Shown piece after piece: positions 18,118 through 26,739 of a stretch of DNA of 64,000 nt. The translations under genes and the position numbers were made by a program. The notes under the pieces are model-generated. The model was not told the DNA's origin. It ran no database searches and worked only from the letters and a program-made list of their open reading frames with translations. Every line of letters starts with the position of its first letter. The first letter of the stretch is position 1. The stretch is from Pirellula sp. SH-Sr6A (GTDB lineage Bacteria > Planctomycetota > Planctomycetia > Pirellulales > Pirellulaceae): positions 4,259,988 to 4,323,987 of the forward strand of contig NZ_CP011272.1 of NCBI RefSeq assembly GCF_001610875.1, written 5' to 3'.

Positions 18118-18666
18118 GTGAAACGACGTTCTTACTTGTTGCTCGCTATGTTTTGTGTCGCGGGTTGCAAAGAAAATACCGATTCCTTGCCCGCAGGTAC
18201 CGAAAATTCGTTTGCCACGAATTCCACCGAAACATACAAGCCGGACGCAGCGCAATCCTTTGGTGATTTTTCTTTCTCGATACCGAAGGGATGGACCGCT
18301 GTTCCTCCGGATCGTGAGAAGACAAAGGCGATGCTGTTGCTCGATGGAACGGATGGTCAAAACGCGAAAGCGATGATCAAAATTGACGTTGGAATGCCTG
18401 CGGCCCCAACTGCAAGACAGCTTGCCGAGAGTTTCGCAAAAAGTGTTGGCGGCAACGTTTCGTCCGATGCTCTGGATTTCGATGGCGAGGAAGCTGTTGT
18501 TGCAACAACGTCAAGCAATGACCTTGGAACACCTAGAAATATGATTATCGTCTATCGTGATGGAAAGGCTTATTTGCTGATGGCTGGTGCGACGGAAGGA
18601 GTCGATATCGGTGATGCCGTTTCACATATCCGCTCATCGTGGAAGTGGAAGCAAGCGACCAACTAA
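18118..18666 (+). CDS. Small putative lipoprotein
   Basis: From the GTG at 18118 the protein is 182 residues and begins with a short basic n-region, a hydrophobic core (SYLLLAMF) and the lipobox CVAGC. It is therefore a probable lipoprotein with Cys near position 17. Longer in-frame starts at 17980 or 18061 would bury this signal, so they are less likely. The mature part (AAQSFGDFSFSIPKGWTA, then DREKTKAMLLLDGTDG) resembles PsbP/Mog1-like surface domains seen in other planctomycete lipoproteins; that comparison is tentative. No catalytic motif is seen. It is followed directly by a repeat cluster. Confidence 0.65.
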   Translation: MKRRSYLLLAMFCVAGCKENTDSLPAGTENSFATNSTETYKPDAAQSFGDFSFSIPKGWTAVPPDREKTKAMLLLDGTDGQNAKAMIKIDVGMPAAPTARQLAESFAKSVGGNVSSDALDFDGEEAVVATTSSNDLGTPRNMIIVYRDGKAYLLMAGATEGVDIGDAVSHIRSSWKWKQATN

Positions 18667-18675
18667 ATCTGGTTG

Positions 18676-19225
18676 CGAGCTTGGCGCCTTGGCGAGAAAC
18701 CTTCTTCTCTTATCCCCATTTGCGACTCCCAGATCGGGGCCGACAAATCCGTTTCTCGCCAAGGCGCTAAGGCGCGGAGGGGAGAGAGTGGGGACCGGAT
18801 GGAAAGAGAAGGGAACAGTCGTGGGCTCTCGCTTGTCGTACGGAAAAGTAGCGGTTGGGAACATGGAGAAGAAAGCTCTCAAGACATTTCTGATCGCGAG
18901 CTTTGCGCCTTGGCGCGCAACCCTCCTCTCTCATCCCAATTTACGATTCCCAGATCGGGGACTTTAAATCCGTTTCTCGCCAAGGCGCTAAGGCGCGGAG
19001 GGGGAGAGTGGGGACCGAATGGAAAAAGAAGGGAACAGTCGGGGGCTCTCGCTTGTCGCAAGGAAACTAAGTGGTGATCGGCGAACACGGAAGAGAGAGC
19101 TCTCAAGACATTTCCGATTGCGAGCTTTGCGCCTTGGCACGCACCCCTCTTCTCTTATCCCCATTTGCGATTCCCAGATCGGGGCCGACAAATCCGTTTC
19201 TCGCCAAGGCGCTAAGGCGAGGAGG
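18676..19225. repeat. Three tandem copies of a ~220-bp repeat with inverted-repeat core
   Basis: Units begin at about 18676, 18896 and 19121, each with GCGAGCTTxGCGCCTTGGC. Each contains a left arm (GGCGCCTTGGCGAGAAAC in unit 1, 18683-18700). A ~50-base loop containing CCCAGATCGGGG follows, then a right arm GTTTCTCGCCAAGGCGC (18751-18767, near 18973, and 19195). The right arm leads into a purine-rich GGAGGGGAGAGTGGGGACCG stretch and a tail with GCTCTCAAGACATTTC. Unit 1 arms pair over 17 perfect bases; units 2 and 3 carry changes in the left arm. Unit 3 ends after the right arm. Frames across this region are artefacts of the repeat. Confidence 0.88.
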
Positions 19226-19264
19226 GACAATGAGGTAGAGAGCGAAGGTTCGCTCTATCGCCGT

Positions 19265-19633
19265 TCATCGCTTGGCTTTCTCATTTCCTTTGTCGATATA
19301 CTCTACCGACGAGCTAAACTCCAATTCATCGCGCCAATAAATCGAAGAAATGAACCGCATTGCCATGACGCGTCGTTTCGTGGGAGCAATGGAACTTTCC
19401 ACCAAGATGTAGTCGTCACCAGTTGCCACGATTTTGTAAAACGATTCTCTTTGATTGAAATGAAAACGGAATTTGGGTTCTCCGAACTCTTTCCCTGGAA
19501 GGAGCTCTTTGGTTCTCGACGGAAGTGATCTAAGGAGATCTTTACGAGTTTGCTCTAATTCCGTTTCGACCCGTTCGTACTTCGCCCAAGCTGCATTTTG
19601 CTCGCTGATCGTCGTCGCTGTCGGTGCTGCCAA
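19265..19633 (-). CDS. Hypothetical protein, doubtful
   Basis: A 122-residue frame from a TTG start shows plausible protein character: a charged helical segment (YERVETELEQTRKDLLRSL) then an alternating hydrophobic part (YKIVATGDDYILVESS). No domain is recognised. The reading frame stays open for about 35 further codons upstream of the TTG with no better start, so this could be the 3' remnant of a longer broken gene. It lies where flgI would be expected after flgH but bears no resemblance to FlgI. Confidence is low. Confidence 0.4.
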   Translation of the reverse strand: MAAPTATTISEQNAAWAKYERVETELEQTRKDLLRSLPSRTKELLPGKEFGEPKFRFHFNQRESFYKIVATGDDYILVESSIAPTKRRVMAMRFISSIYWRDELEFSSSVEYIDKGNEKAKR

Positions 19634-19841
19634 GATGGGATTCTTGGAATCAGATCCTTTGGGGCGAACCGCAGCGACACTTTTTGCATTCCGTGGGTGA
19701 CTCCATTCGTGTTCGTGGTGTTCCCTTCGGTAACTGGTCTCTTCGACTCCTTGCTGAACCTGAGATCATTCAGGCGCTTGTCATGTCAAAGACAGGAGAG
19801 CCGTCGTTGGCACGCATGGTCAGGCAGATTCAGAAATGGGA

Positions 19842-20681
19842 TTAGAAGGGGCGAACTTTGGCAAATAGTCGGGTGAGCCATCCGCGTGCATAACCGTCTC
19901 GCACGTGACCGTCCTCCCGCTTCTTGATGTGTTTGTTGACCAAGTTTCGGCTCAAGACGGTGTTGTCGGCTTGGATGTCTTCACTGCGACAAGTGCCGAT
20001 GAGGGAGACCTCCATGCTGTTATCGTTCAGCGAAATGGTGGTATTCCCCTCCAAAACAATGAGACCGTTGGGAAGGATATCCACAACTTGCGCGGCGATA
20101 TTGAAGGTGATGTTTTCACTCGTTCTCAACGTAGAGTCTCCGCGATAGACCTCATTCTCATTGATTTGAACTCGCGGGTCGCCATCGGATTGGGGTGCTG
20201 GTTTGATCGTATCCAGTCCGACCATCCGGATCCAGTCGCGGACAACAGCATCATAGGATGTCGTCTTGCGAGAGGTCGCATTCCCTAAGAGCAAGGAAGT
20301 CGCTGATTCGTCCACCCGGATTGAGACGATGTCATGCATGCGGACGGTCCGAGCTTGGGCGGGTGGAATGTAAGTCCACGAGGTCGCTAGGCCTGATGCG
20401 GTCTGTTGTGGACCGGAGTGCATGTAGGGGGAGCCGCCCGGTGGGAGAATCGCGCCGGGAGGAATTGCCCCCGGGGGTATCGCGCCCGGTGGGATGCTAC
20501 CTGGTTGCATAGCACCAGGAGCGGTGGGAGTGGCTGAGCGCGGTGCGGCCGGTTGTTGATAGCTGACTTGTCGAACAGGCGAATGGTACAGACTACCCGA
20601 CTGTGCCCAGCAGGTGACTGGGTGGGAGGTTGCGGCGACGATCAGACCGAGGTGGATGGCAAGCGATTTCATTATGTTCAC
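19842..20681 (-). CDS. flgH: Flagellar L-ring protein FlgH
   Basis: FlgH builds the outer-membrane ring around the flagellar rod. The conserved core is present: VRMHDIVSIRVDESATS, a STLRTSENITFNIAAQVVDI strand, then LPNGLIVLEGNTTI, and the closing GTCRSEDIQADNTV with VNKHIKKREDGHVRDGYARGW. Length is 279 residues (276 from a second ATG). Unusually, the N-terminus lacks a canonical lipobox (the only early Cys is in HPVTCWAQ). A Pro/Gly linker with PPGAI repeats follows residue 55. It is the last visible gene of the flgF-flgG-flgA-flgH run and starts immediately after the flgA stop. Confidence 0.9.
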   Translation of the reverse strand: MNIMKSLAIHLGLIVAATSHPVTCWAQSGSLYHSPVRQVSYQQPAAPRSATPTAPGAMQPGSIPPGAIPPGAIPPGAILPPGGSPYMHSGPQQTASGLATSWTYIPPAQARTVRMHDIVSIRVDESATSLLLGNATSRKTTSYDAVVRDWIRMVGLDTIKPAPQSDGDPRVQINENEVYRGDSTLRTSENITFNIAAQVVDILPNGLIVLEGNTTISLNDNSMEVSLIGTCRSEDIQADNTVLSRNLVNKHIKKREDGHVRDGYARGWLTRLFAKVRPF

Positions 20682-21941
20682 CTATCGCGTCATGCGCGGT
20701 TTGGATTTGGACGATAAGGATGGCGATGGGGGGAGGGGAGAATGCCCGCTCGAGTAGACTTCCACAACCCGTTCGGATCGGACGCGAGCTAGCAGTCGTT
20801 TCTTGTGTTCTGCCGTTTCGACTTGAATGAGATCGTCCTGCCCGCCACTTTCCACCGCTCTTCCATTGGTTTCGATCACCACACCTCCGAGGACCAGTTC
20901 GATTTTGACGGCATCCCCTGATTCGACCAACGTAGGGGCTCCAGCATCGCCTCGTTTGAGGACTTGATTGGCGCTCACGCCCCGTTTCAGTTCCTTACCG
21001 ATCAATTCGTCTTGGTCGGTATAGCAGTTCTGGATTCCGTCCTTCCAGCCTCTGGGCAAGGTCTGGTAGGTCAAATCCTCCGCGCGAATCCAATGCCCTT
21101 TCGGAAGAGCCTTGGTGCAGACGAGGATCAACTCCGGGAGCTTGATCTCCGCATGGACGGTGATCTTCTCTTGGCCTGTAGGGGATCGAACGAGGAATTC
21201 GAAGGATTGAAGTCCTTCGTACGGAGGTTGCCCCCCCGCGATTCCGATAATTTGCCGCCGCTGAAGGATGGTCTGCGCGAGGTTGGGTGGGAGGATAGGT
21301 TTGACCAGGAACTCGGCGGACGACTGCGTCTGGGTTTGAAGATAGTTTTCGATAGCGGTCTGCGCGATCCGTTCGGCTTGTGCGACGGCACCTGGCGTTG
21401 TAAAGGCTGTCACGAATCCTTTGTCATCGATCGACATCGCGTCGGTGGCAAGGTTTGGTGCATTTTTTTGTTCGGACGCGATCGTACCGGAAGCTCGAAC
21501 TGCGCTCGCAGGTAGGATGTTGGGGTCGGGAGGAGGTCGATCTACGATTTGGGTCGCTGCGACTCGATTCACTCGACAGAGTGGTGCTCCTTCCCATTGC
21601 ACAGTGGACACATCGACTCCTCGCAATTGGAGGGCCTTCTCGACATCGGATCGGGACCACTCTTGTTGGCGACCTGCTGGAGGGGTCGGGGCAATGGGGA
21701 GTTCGGCGAGTCGTTTTGATGAGGCCGTCGAACCTTGCACGTCTGCGATATCTTTCAACCGCAAGATATTATGGGCACATTTCGAGGAAGCGTTCAATCG
21801 AATCGTGGTCTTGGATTCAAAGAGCGCACGCGGTGGCGAGGGGGGCGCAGTTTGTCCCCAGGACCGACGGTTCAGAGCTGTGAAGCAACTGACGGCGAAT
21901 AGAATGCACAGGATACGGGAAACGGTTACGTGGGTAGCCAT
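20682..21941 (-). CDS. flgA: Flagellar P-ring assembly chaperone FlgA
   Basis: FlgA is a periplasmic chaperone for P-ring assembly. The ATG at 21941 (MATHVTVSR) is chosen because it lies just after the flgG stop and begins a signal peptide with hydrophobic ILCILFAVSCFTAL; the ATG at 21965 would overlap flgG. The 419 residues include an N-terminal FlgA-like region (LRLKDIADVQG, then a YLQ/PILP segment). The C-terminal SAF/FlgA domain is clear: ALPKGHWIRAEDLTYQ, GKELKRGVSANQVLKRGD and VESGDAVKIELVLGG. It is longer than the enterobacterial ~220 residues, as is usual in planctomycetes. The ends of flanking genes are nearly contiguous. Confidence 0.88.
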   Translation of the reverse strand: MATHVTVSRILCILFAVSCFTALNRRSWGQTAPPSPPRALFESKTTIRLNASSKCAHNILRLKDIADVQGSTASSKRLAELPIAPTPPAGRQQEWSRSDVEKALQLRGVDVSTVQWEGAPLCRVNRVAATQIVDRPPPDPNILPASAVRASGTIASEQKNAPNLATDAMSIDDKGFVTAFTTPGAVAQAERIAQTAIENYLQTQTQSSAEFLVKPILPPNLAQTILQRRQIIGIAGGQPPYEGLQSFEFLVRSPTGQEKITVHAEIKLPELILVCTKALPKGHWIRAEDLTYQTLPRGWKDGIQNCYTDQDELIGKELKRGVSANQVLKRGDAGAPTLVESGDAVKIELVLGGVVIETNGRAVESGGQDDLIQVETAEHKKRLLARVRSERVVEVYSSGHSPLPPSPSLSSKSKPRMTR

Positions 21942-21945
21942 CGTT

Positions 21946-22749
21946 TTATCTGCGTAGATTCGCAATCTGCTGGAGAATTTGATCTCCGGCCTGGATCGCT
22001 TGCGAGTTCAGTTCGAAACCGCGCTGCGTGGTGATCAGGTCGATAAGTTCGCGGACCGGCTCCACGTTCGACTTTTCGAGAGAATTCTGGCGGATGATGC
22101 CTAGGCCGTTGAGGCCGGGCTGGCCTGGGAGAGGGGCACCGCTGGCGTCGGTGACTTGGTAGAGGTTCTCGCCTACTTTGAGCAATCCATCGGGGTTGAT
22201 GAACGCGCTCATTTGGATTTCGCCTGCTTGAGTAAGCTGCGTTTGTCCGACTTGCCGCACCATGACCTGCCCGTTCGAGTTGATAACGACCGATGTCGCG
22301 TCTTGTGGAATCGCGATAGGGGGATCGAGCAATCGGCCCGTTTGGGCCGATCCGATTACCAACTGACCGTTTGCGTTGATATCGAGATTGCCGCTTCGGG
22401 TGTATTGCTGCGTTTGGGTCACAGGGTCGAAGACTTGCAGGAATCCCCTTCCTTCGATGGCGATATCGAGTTCTCGACCTGTTTGTTCGATAGTCCCTTG
22501 AGTGAAGTCCTTTTGCGTGCTTTGAACGCGCGTCCCGAGCCCGACTTCGACACCGACGGGGGTTGGGTTTTGCTGCGAATCTTGAATCCCGGGATAGACC
22601 TCTTGGCGATAGAGCAAATCTTCGAAGTTGGCTCGATCCCGTTTGAAGGCGGTCGTGTTCATGTTGGCAAGATTGTTAGCGATCACATCCAGCTTGGTTT
22701 GCATGGCATCCATGCCGGTCGCTGCGGTGTAAAGTGATTGCACGCTCAT
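21946..22749 (-). CDS. flgG: Flagellar distal rod protein FlgG
   Basis: The 267-residue protein has the rod/hook signature SLYTAATGMDAMQTKLDVIANNLANMNT at the N-terminus. It also has the FlgG-type GLGTRVQSTQKDFTQGTIEQTG and AIEGRGFLQV segments. It closes with SNVEPVRELIDLITTQRGFE and NSQAIQAGDQILQQIANLR, the coiled-coil end needed for axial polymerisation. Length is within the family norm (about 260). It lies between flgF and flgA on the same strand with 60- and 4-base gaps. FlgG forms the distal rod crossing the periplasm. Confidence 0.95.
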   Translation of the reverse strand: MSVQSLYTAATGMDAMQTKLDVIANNLANMNTTAFKRDRANFEDLLYRQEVYPGIQDSQQNPTPVGVEVGLGTRVQSTQKDFTQGTIEQTGRELDIAIEGRGFLQVFDPVTQTQQYTRSGNLDINANGQLVIGSAQTGRLLDPPIAIPQDATSVVINSNGQVMVRQVGQTQLTQAGEIQMSAFINPDGLLKVGENLYQVTDASGAPLPGQPGLNGLGIIRQNSLEKSNVEPVRELIDLITTQRGFELNSQAIQAGDQILQQIANLRR

Positions 22750-22808
22750 GAATACGGTCTCCGTGGTAAGTGGGGAATGCTTTCGATCGTTCGCATCGGC
22801 CTGTAAGG

Positions 22809-23561
22809 CTATTCTTTAAGGATGCGACCGATTAAGTTCCCGTAGGCTTGGTCTTGATGTTGTATGAGGCGAAGATTGGATTCGTAGGCTCGGGAAGCTT
22901 CGATGAGTTCCATCATGGCCATGGTCGGGTTGACGGCGGATCGCTCTAGAAAACCGCTGACGACAGCGCGTTCATTCGGCGGAACAGGTTGCGTCTCCGC
23001 TAACGGCTTGAAAAGATTGTCCCCGGCTCGAGAAAGGTCTCCCAAGTTCTGAGGACGAACGACCATGGGGGCGGTAGCTGCCCCATTTTGTCGGATCGTG
23101 CCGTCTTCATGGACATCGTATCGATTGCTCGGATCGATCTGGATCGGGTTCCCTTCGGTGCTGAGAACCAGATCGCCGTTAGTGGTGGTGAGTTGTCCGG
23201 AGGAATTGAAAACGAATCCGCCGGCGCGAGTCAGAAACTGCTCATCGCCTCGTTGGATGACGAAGAAGCTGTCGGTGTCGTTCATGGCAAAGTCGGTGCG
23301 ATTGCCGGTCCGCTCCATGGGGCCTTGCTCGAAGGAAGTCTCGGTCGGTTGGATTCGGACTCCGCCCCCAATATCGGCTAAGGTTCCTGAATTGGGCGAG
23401 ATCATGCCTTCTTCGATTGCCTTGTTATGCCTGCTTTGCAACACGGCAAACGTTTGCTTGAACCCAGGTGTGTTGATGTTCGCTAGGTTATTGCTGAGGA
23501 CTTCCAATCGGTGGTTCTGGACATGCGCTCCGGCAGCTGACAAGTAGATTCCGTATGGCAT
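22809..23561 (-). CDS. flgF: Flagellar proximal rod protein FlgF
   Basis: This 250-residue rod protein has the N-terminal GIYLSAAGAHVQNHRLEVLSNNLANINTPGFKQ consensus. The middle has EQGPMERTGNRTDFAMND, and the C-terminal end AVNPTMAMMELIEASRAYESN is typical of FlgF/FlgG. Its position ahead of flgG and its divergent middle segment favour FlgF. A strong Shine-Dalgarno (GAGGAGGT, four bases before the ATG) makes the start secure and is stronger than most in this window. It is the first gene of the flagellar run. Confidence 0.9.
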   Translation of the reverse strand: MPYGIYLSAAGAHVQNHRLEVLSNNLANINTPGFKQTFAVLQSRHNKAIEEGMISPNSGTLADIGGGVRIQPTETSFEQGPMERTGNRTDFAMNDTDSFFVIQRGDEQFLTRAGGFVFNSSGQLTTTNGDLVLSTEGNPIQIDPSNRYDVHEDGTIRQNGAATAPMVVRPQNLGDLSRAGDNLFKPLAETQPVPPNERAVVSGFLERSAVNPTMAMMELIEASRAYESNLRLIQHQDQAYGNLIGRILKE

Positions 23562-23565
23562 AATG

Positions 23566-23573
23566 ACCTCCTC
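23566..23573 (-). promoter_or_regulatory. Strong ribosome binding site of flgF
   Basis: GAGGAGGT on the minus strand lies four bases before the flgF ATG at 23561. It is an almost full anti-16S complement and unusually strong for this window. Confidence 0.75.
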
Positions 23574-23581
23574 GGCGACAG

Positions 23582-24187
23582 ATGCGGTTCGGCGACTTTA
23601 GCGATTCCTGCAAATCGCCGAAACATCAGTCTCCCTCCCGTTCCGAGACAAAGACGATTCTTCGATTCCAAGGAGTGTTTCCCATCCTACCCGGTCGACC
23701 AAGCTTGCCTGCGAAACCCGATTTCGACGATGCCGAGACCACCGAGCGGCGGTTGGATTGTTTTTCGGATGGACGGAAACTCACACGGTCCGTACGGTGC
23801 GCCTATGGTTTGATGAGCTGCGGTTTGTTTGCCTTGCTCACGATTGCGGCTCAGCTCAGTCCTGCGACGGAGGGGTTGGGAACGCATCGTCAATTGGGAC
23901 TGCCCGGTTGCACCTGGATGGAGGTTTGGGGAGTGCGATGTCCGTCGTGTGGCATGACGACCTCTTGGTCCTTGGCGATGCGGGGAGATTGGGTTGCTGC
24001 CGCCCGAGCGAATCCTGCTGGCCTACTTTTATTCTTCCAAGCGTGGATTACCGCTTTTTACTGGGCGTGGGCGAGCGTAAGGGGGACCTCCTATCGAAGT
24101 CGATGGTTTGCGATGGGTTCCGTCGGGCTAATGGTGGTCGCGTTGGTGGTGGCGATTGCCGACTGGTTGTGGAAGCTCACGGTATAA
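23582..24187 (+). CDS. DUF2752 membrane protein
   Basis: The C-terminal ~120 residues match DUF2752: the motif GVRCPSCGMTTSW with paired cysteines, followed by an amphipathic AMRGDWVAAARANPAG and two more hydrophobic segments (LLLFFQAWITAFYWAW, then VGLMVVALVVAIADWLW). An earlier membrane helix is at YGLMSCGLFALLTIAA. The 201-residue length from 23582 includes about 80 polar residues that are not typical of the family. This start is only 20 bases from the divergent flgF ATG and has no ribosome site, so a GTG at 23675 is possible. The function of DUF2752 proteins is unknown. Confidence 0.72.
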   Translation: MRFGDFSDSCKSPKHQSPSRSETKTILRFQGVFPILPGRPSLPAKPDFDDAETTERRLDCFSDGRKLTRSVRCAYGLMSCGLFALLTIAAQLSPATEGLGTHRQLGLPGCTWMEVWGVRCPSCGMTTSWSLAMRGDWVAAARANPAGLLLFFQAWITAFYWAWASVRGTSYRSRWFAMGSVGLMVVALVVAIADWLWKLTV

Positions 24188-24288
24188 AAGAACGTGGAAG
24201 TTGGGATGGCGACCGCATAGGACATTTTCTATAAGCCCAGTACGTGTTGGATCTTAATCCCGGTCAGTCATTGCGACGGGCTCATTGC

Positions 24289-24972
24289 ATGCTTCCTACT
24301 ATACAAGTCAAAGCGAGTCGCTCGTTCCCATCTGCTTGGGCGATCGCTTGTCTGTTTTCCCTCTTGTGTATTACCACCACCGGCTGTGTCCGGTTGGCTT
24401 CGAATCTACTCTATGCGATCAAGGGACGGAACAATCCGGCCGAGTTTGAGGGCTTAGAGGAAAAGAAGGTCGCGGTTCTTGTTAGCAACAACGGCGTGCA
24501 TACGTCGGACGCTTCGAGCTTGGTATTGGCCCGAAACATCAATTTGCTTTTGCAGAACAAGGTGAAGAAGGTTCGGATGATCAGTCAAGACGAAGTGGAT
24601 CGGATGATCCAAGATCAGCAGCTTGGCAAAGTCGATCCGATTCAAGTCGGAGAAAGGCTCGGGGCGGATTTCGTTATTGATATCGATGTCTCGGACTTGA
24701 AGCTCTACGATGGGAAGACTCTTTACAAAGGTCAGTGCTCAGCCTCGGTCACGACTTACAAGTGCAAGGATGGCAGAGAGATTGTATTTCGCAAGCTGCA
24801 TCCGGAGTTCATTTATCCAAAGACAGGTGCCCCGGTTACCGACATGGATGAAGCGACCTTTCGCCGAGTTTATCTAATGACCTTGGCCGAGAGAGTCTCG
24901 CGAAGTTTCTATCCGTACGACCCGGCCACGGATGTCGCACGTGATGCGGCGATTTCCTCGGCAGGCTTCTAG
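24289..24972 (+). CDS. Putative lipoprotein, CsgG/LpoB-like fold suspected
   Basis: From the ATG at 24289 the protein has 227 residues with a signal peptide (SAWAIACLFSLLCI) and a lipobox TTGC. A GTG at 24244 would add 15 polar residues. The mature region has KVAVLVSNNG, an alternating VLARNINLLLQNKV helix, VRMISQDEVDRMIQ and GERLGADFVIDIDVSDLKLYDG. This pattern resembles small periplasmic alpha/beta lipoproteins of the CsgG/LpoB type (nucleation or activator roles). The link is inferred from pattern only. It precedes two more secreted proteins on the same strand. Confidence 0.62.
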   Translation: MLPTIQVKASRSFPSAWAIACLFSLLCITTTGCVRLASNLLYAIKGRNNPAEFEGLEEKKVAVLVSNNGVHTSDASSLVLARNINLLLQNKVKKVRMISQDEVDRMIQDQQLGKVDPIQVGERLGADFVIDIDVSDLKLYDGKTLYKGQCSASVTTYKCKDGREIVFRKLHPEFIYPKTGAPVTDMDEATFRRVYLMTLAERVSRSFYPYDPATDVARDAAISSAGF

Positions 24973-25015
24973 AGTCGCCCTTCCTATTTGTCGTGCTTGT
25001 TCGAGTGAGGAACGA

Positions 25016-25810
25016 ATGACAAAACCAATGTCGATCCCTGCTGCATTCCGATTCATCCTGTCGGCAATCATGTTCCTTGGTGGAGGATTTGGAATGCTCC
25101 GAGCGCAAGACGTTCGAACTGTCTCGTCGAAAAGTGCAATTCCAACTGCCAATACTTTTCAAGCCATTCCTGTGGGCTTTCGATTGGATGTCGATATTTA
25201 TAGCGACGCATCGAAACCACCGGTTGCCCAGTTCCAAACCTTGTTCACCGAACATCTGTCGATCGAGCTCAATGATCAGCAGGGCAAGGTGACCATATTG
25301 GATTCGCAGAGTCAGATGCTGACGCTCTTGAACACCCATGAACGGAAGATGACCGAGATCGAACTCGCATCGCTCGATTCGATGCTCACGGAGTTGTTGG
25401 CTCGCACCAAACCTGTCGAATTCCAAGAGAGTCGCCCCGACCCGAACAGCTTGCTGATCGGTGATGCGACGGTGGAGTATCGTGTCAAAACGAGCAAGCC
25501 ATCGATGGAGATTATGGCCGTTCGTTATGCCGATTATGCCAATGCGGCGACAAAGCTCGCGGCCGTCTTCCCCCCTTACAAACCGCCGCAATTGCGAATG
25601 AAGCTCAATCAATTGTTGCTCGATGAGCGACTGCTGCCGATGGAGCTCAAGCTGGTGACGCGTACGAGTTCCGGGGCGCAAGAGCTGACAGCGAGAATGC
25701 TCAAGAAGGATTCGTTGAGCGAAGAGGATCGTAAAGAGTTGCAATTGATTCAAGGATGGAAGAATCAGTTTGCGTTTGTACGTGCCACAGATTTCTTCGG
25801 TGTGAAATAG
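25016..25810 (+). CDS. Secreted protein of unknown function
   Basis: The ATG at 25016 is preceded by GAGG at a normal distance and gives 264 residues starting with a signal peptide (FRFILSAIMFLGGGFGML, ending LRAQ). The mature part is regular alpha/beta with FRLDVDIYSD, FTEHLSIELNDQQGKVTILD, MTEIELASLDSMLTELLART and a helical C-terminus. I do not recognise a family. It lies 43 bases after the lipoprotein gene and 34 before the metallopeptidase-like gene, and may be co-transcribed with both. Confidence 0.65.
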   Translation: MTKPMSIPAAFRFILSAIMFLGGGFGMLRAQDVRTVSSKSAIPTANTFQAIPVGFRLDVDIYSDASKPPVAQFQTLFTEHLSIELNDQQGKVTILDSQSQMLTLLNTHERKMTEIELASLDSMLTELLARTKPVEFQESRPDPNSLLIGDATVEYRVKTSKPSMEIMAVRYADYANAATKLAAVFPPYKPPQLRMKLNQLLLDERLLPMELKLVTRTSSGAQELTARMLKKDSLSEEDRKELQLIQGWKNQFAFVRATDFFGVK

Positions 25811-25844
25811 CCGAACCTCACGATTCTAGCAGGAGGTTCCGGTA

Positions 25845-26711
25845 ATGACTCGAGCCCGATGGCCTTGGTCCCTGATCGTGATGATTGCTTTCTGTTTGGC
25901 ATCCAGACCATTGCGGGCACAGCAGGGGATACCGGATCTGTCGAAGTGGCCAACATGCTGTCATTATGGTTCGTTTGCGGTCTATAGCACGGTCGCAGCT
26001 GCAAACCTTCATTCGGTTGCTCTGAAACTGGAGCAGCTTCCCAAGCAAATTGAGACAGAACTCCGAGTCAGCTTGAGCTCCGATGCCGTACGAGTCGTCG
26101 TTCTTCAAAACTTCGATGAATACGAATTGTATTTGACGAAACACTTTCCCAGCGTTCCCAAACGGCGCGCCTTGTTCATACAAAATCGCGGGCAAAGCCT
26201 CGTCATCACCTACTTCCATTCCGATTGGATCGAGGATGCGCGGCATGAGTGTACCCATGCGCTACTGCACCAGTCGGGAATCCAGCTTCCGTTGTGGTTA
26301 GATGAAGGGCTCGCCGAGTACTTCGAAACCGACCATTCCGATTCGTGGCATCATCCCATCCATGGACCTGCGGTCCGTGCTCAGCTTCGTTTTGGTCAGA
26401 TCGTGCAACTTGAAGAGCTCGAAGAATTGCGACTGGAAACACTCGATGCAAAAGGGTATCGGGATGCTTGGAGCGTTGTAGCGTTTTTGTTGAACCAAGG
26501 TGCAGATGGTCGTTCTGCGCTCCAGACGTATATCGGGGATTTGCAAAAAGGGACAGCGGCAGGTTTTTTAAGCCGTCGGTTGAGCGAGGAAACGCGCCGA
26601 ACTTGGAGAGAGCAATTCATTCAGTTCTACCAACAACCTCGAGCCAATTCGAGTGAGAACGGTCTGAACGAAAGGCGTGCGATGAGCAAGTCCGCACGAT
26701 TGAGTCGGTAG
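25845..26711 (+). CDS. DUF1570 family putative zinc metallopeptidase
   Basis: The 288-residue protein starts after a strong AGGAGG (25831-25836) and has a signal peptide (SLIVMIAFCLASRPL, ending RAQ). The gluzincin-type motif is RHECTHALLHQ (HExxH with H-E-C-T-H). WLDEGLAEYFE follows about 20 residues later and gives the third ligand Glu, as in DUF1570 proteins of planctomycetes. The preceding segment VRVVVLQNFDEYELYLTKHFPS is the usual N-terminal domain. A role as a secreted peptidase or peptidase-like protein is inferred from the motif; no substrate is known. Confidence 0.8.
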   Translation: MTRARWPWSLIVMIAFCLASRPLRAQQGIPDLSKWPTCCHYGSFAVYSTVAAANLHSVALKLEQLPKQIETELRVSLSSDAVRVVVLQNFDEYELYLTKHFPSVPKRRALFIQNRGQSLVITYFHSDWIEDARHECTHALLHQSGIQLPLWLDEGLAEYFETDHSDSWHHPIHGPAVRAQLRFGQIVQLEELEELRLETLDAKGYRDAWSVVAFLLNQGADGRSALQTYIGDLQKGTAAGFLSRRLSEETRRTWREQFIQFYQQPRANSSENGLNERRAMSKSARLSR

Positions 26712-26739
26712 GAATTCCAACAAGGAAATCGCTGGAAGG

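Noticed and set aside
19624-19845. Short plus-strand frame between flgH and the doubtful minus-strand gene
   Set aside because: It has some protein-like character but no start signal, domain or homologous context. It overlaps the open minus-strand frame, so neither could be chosen.
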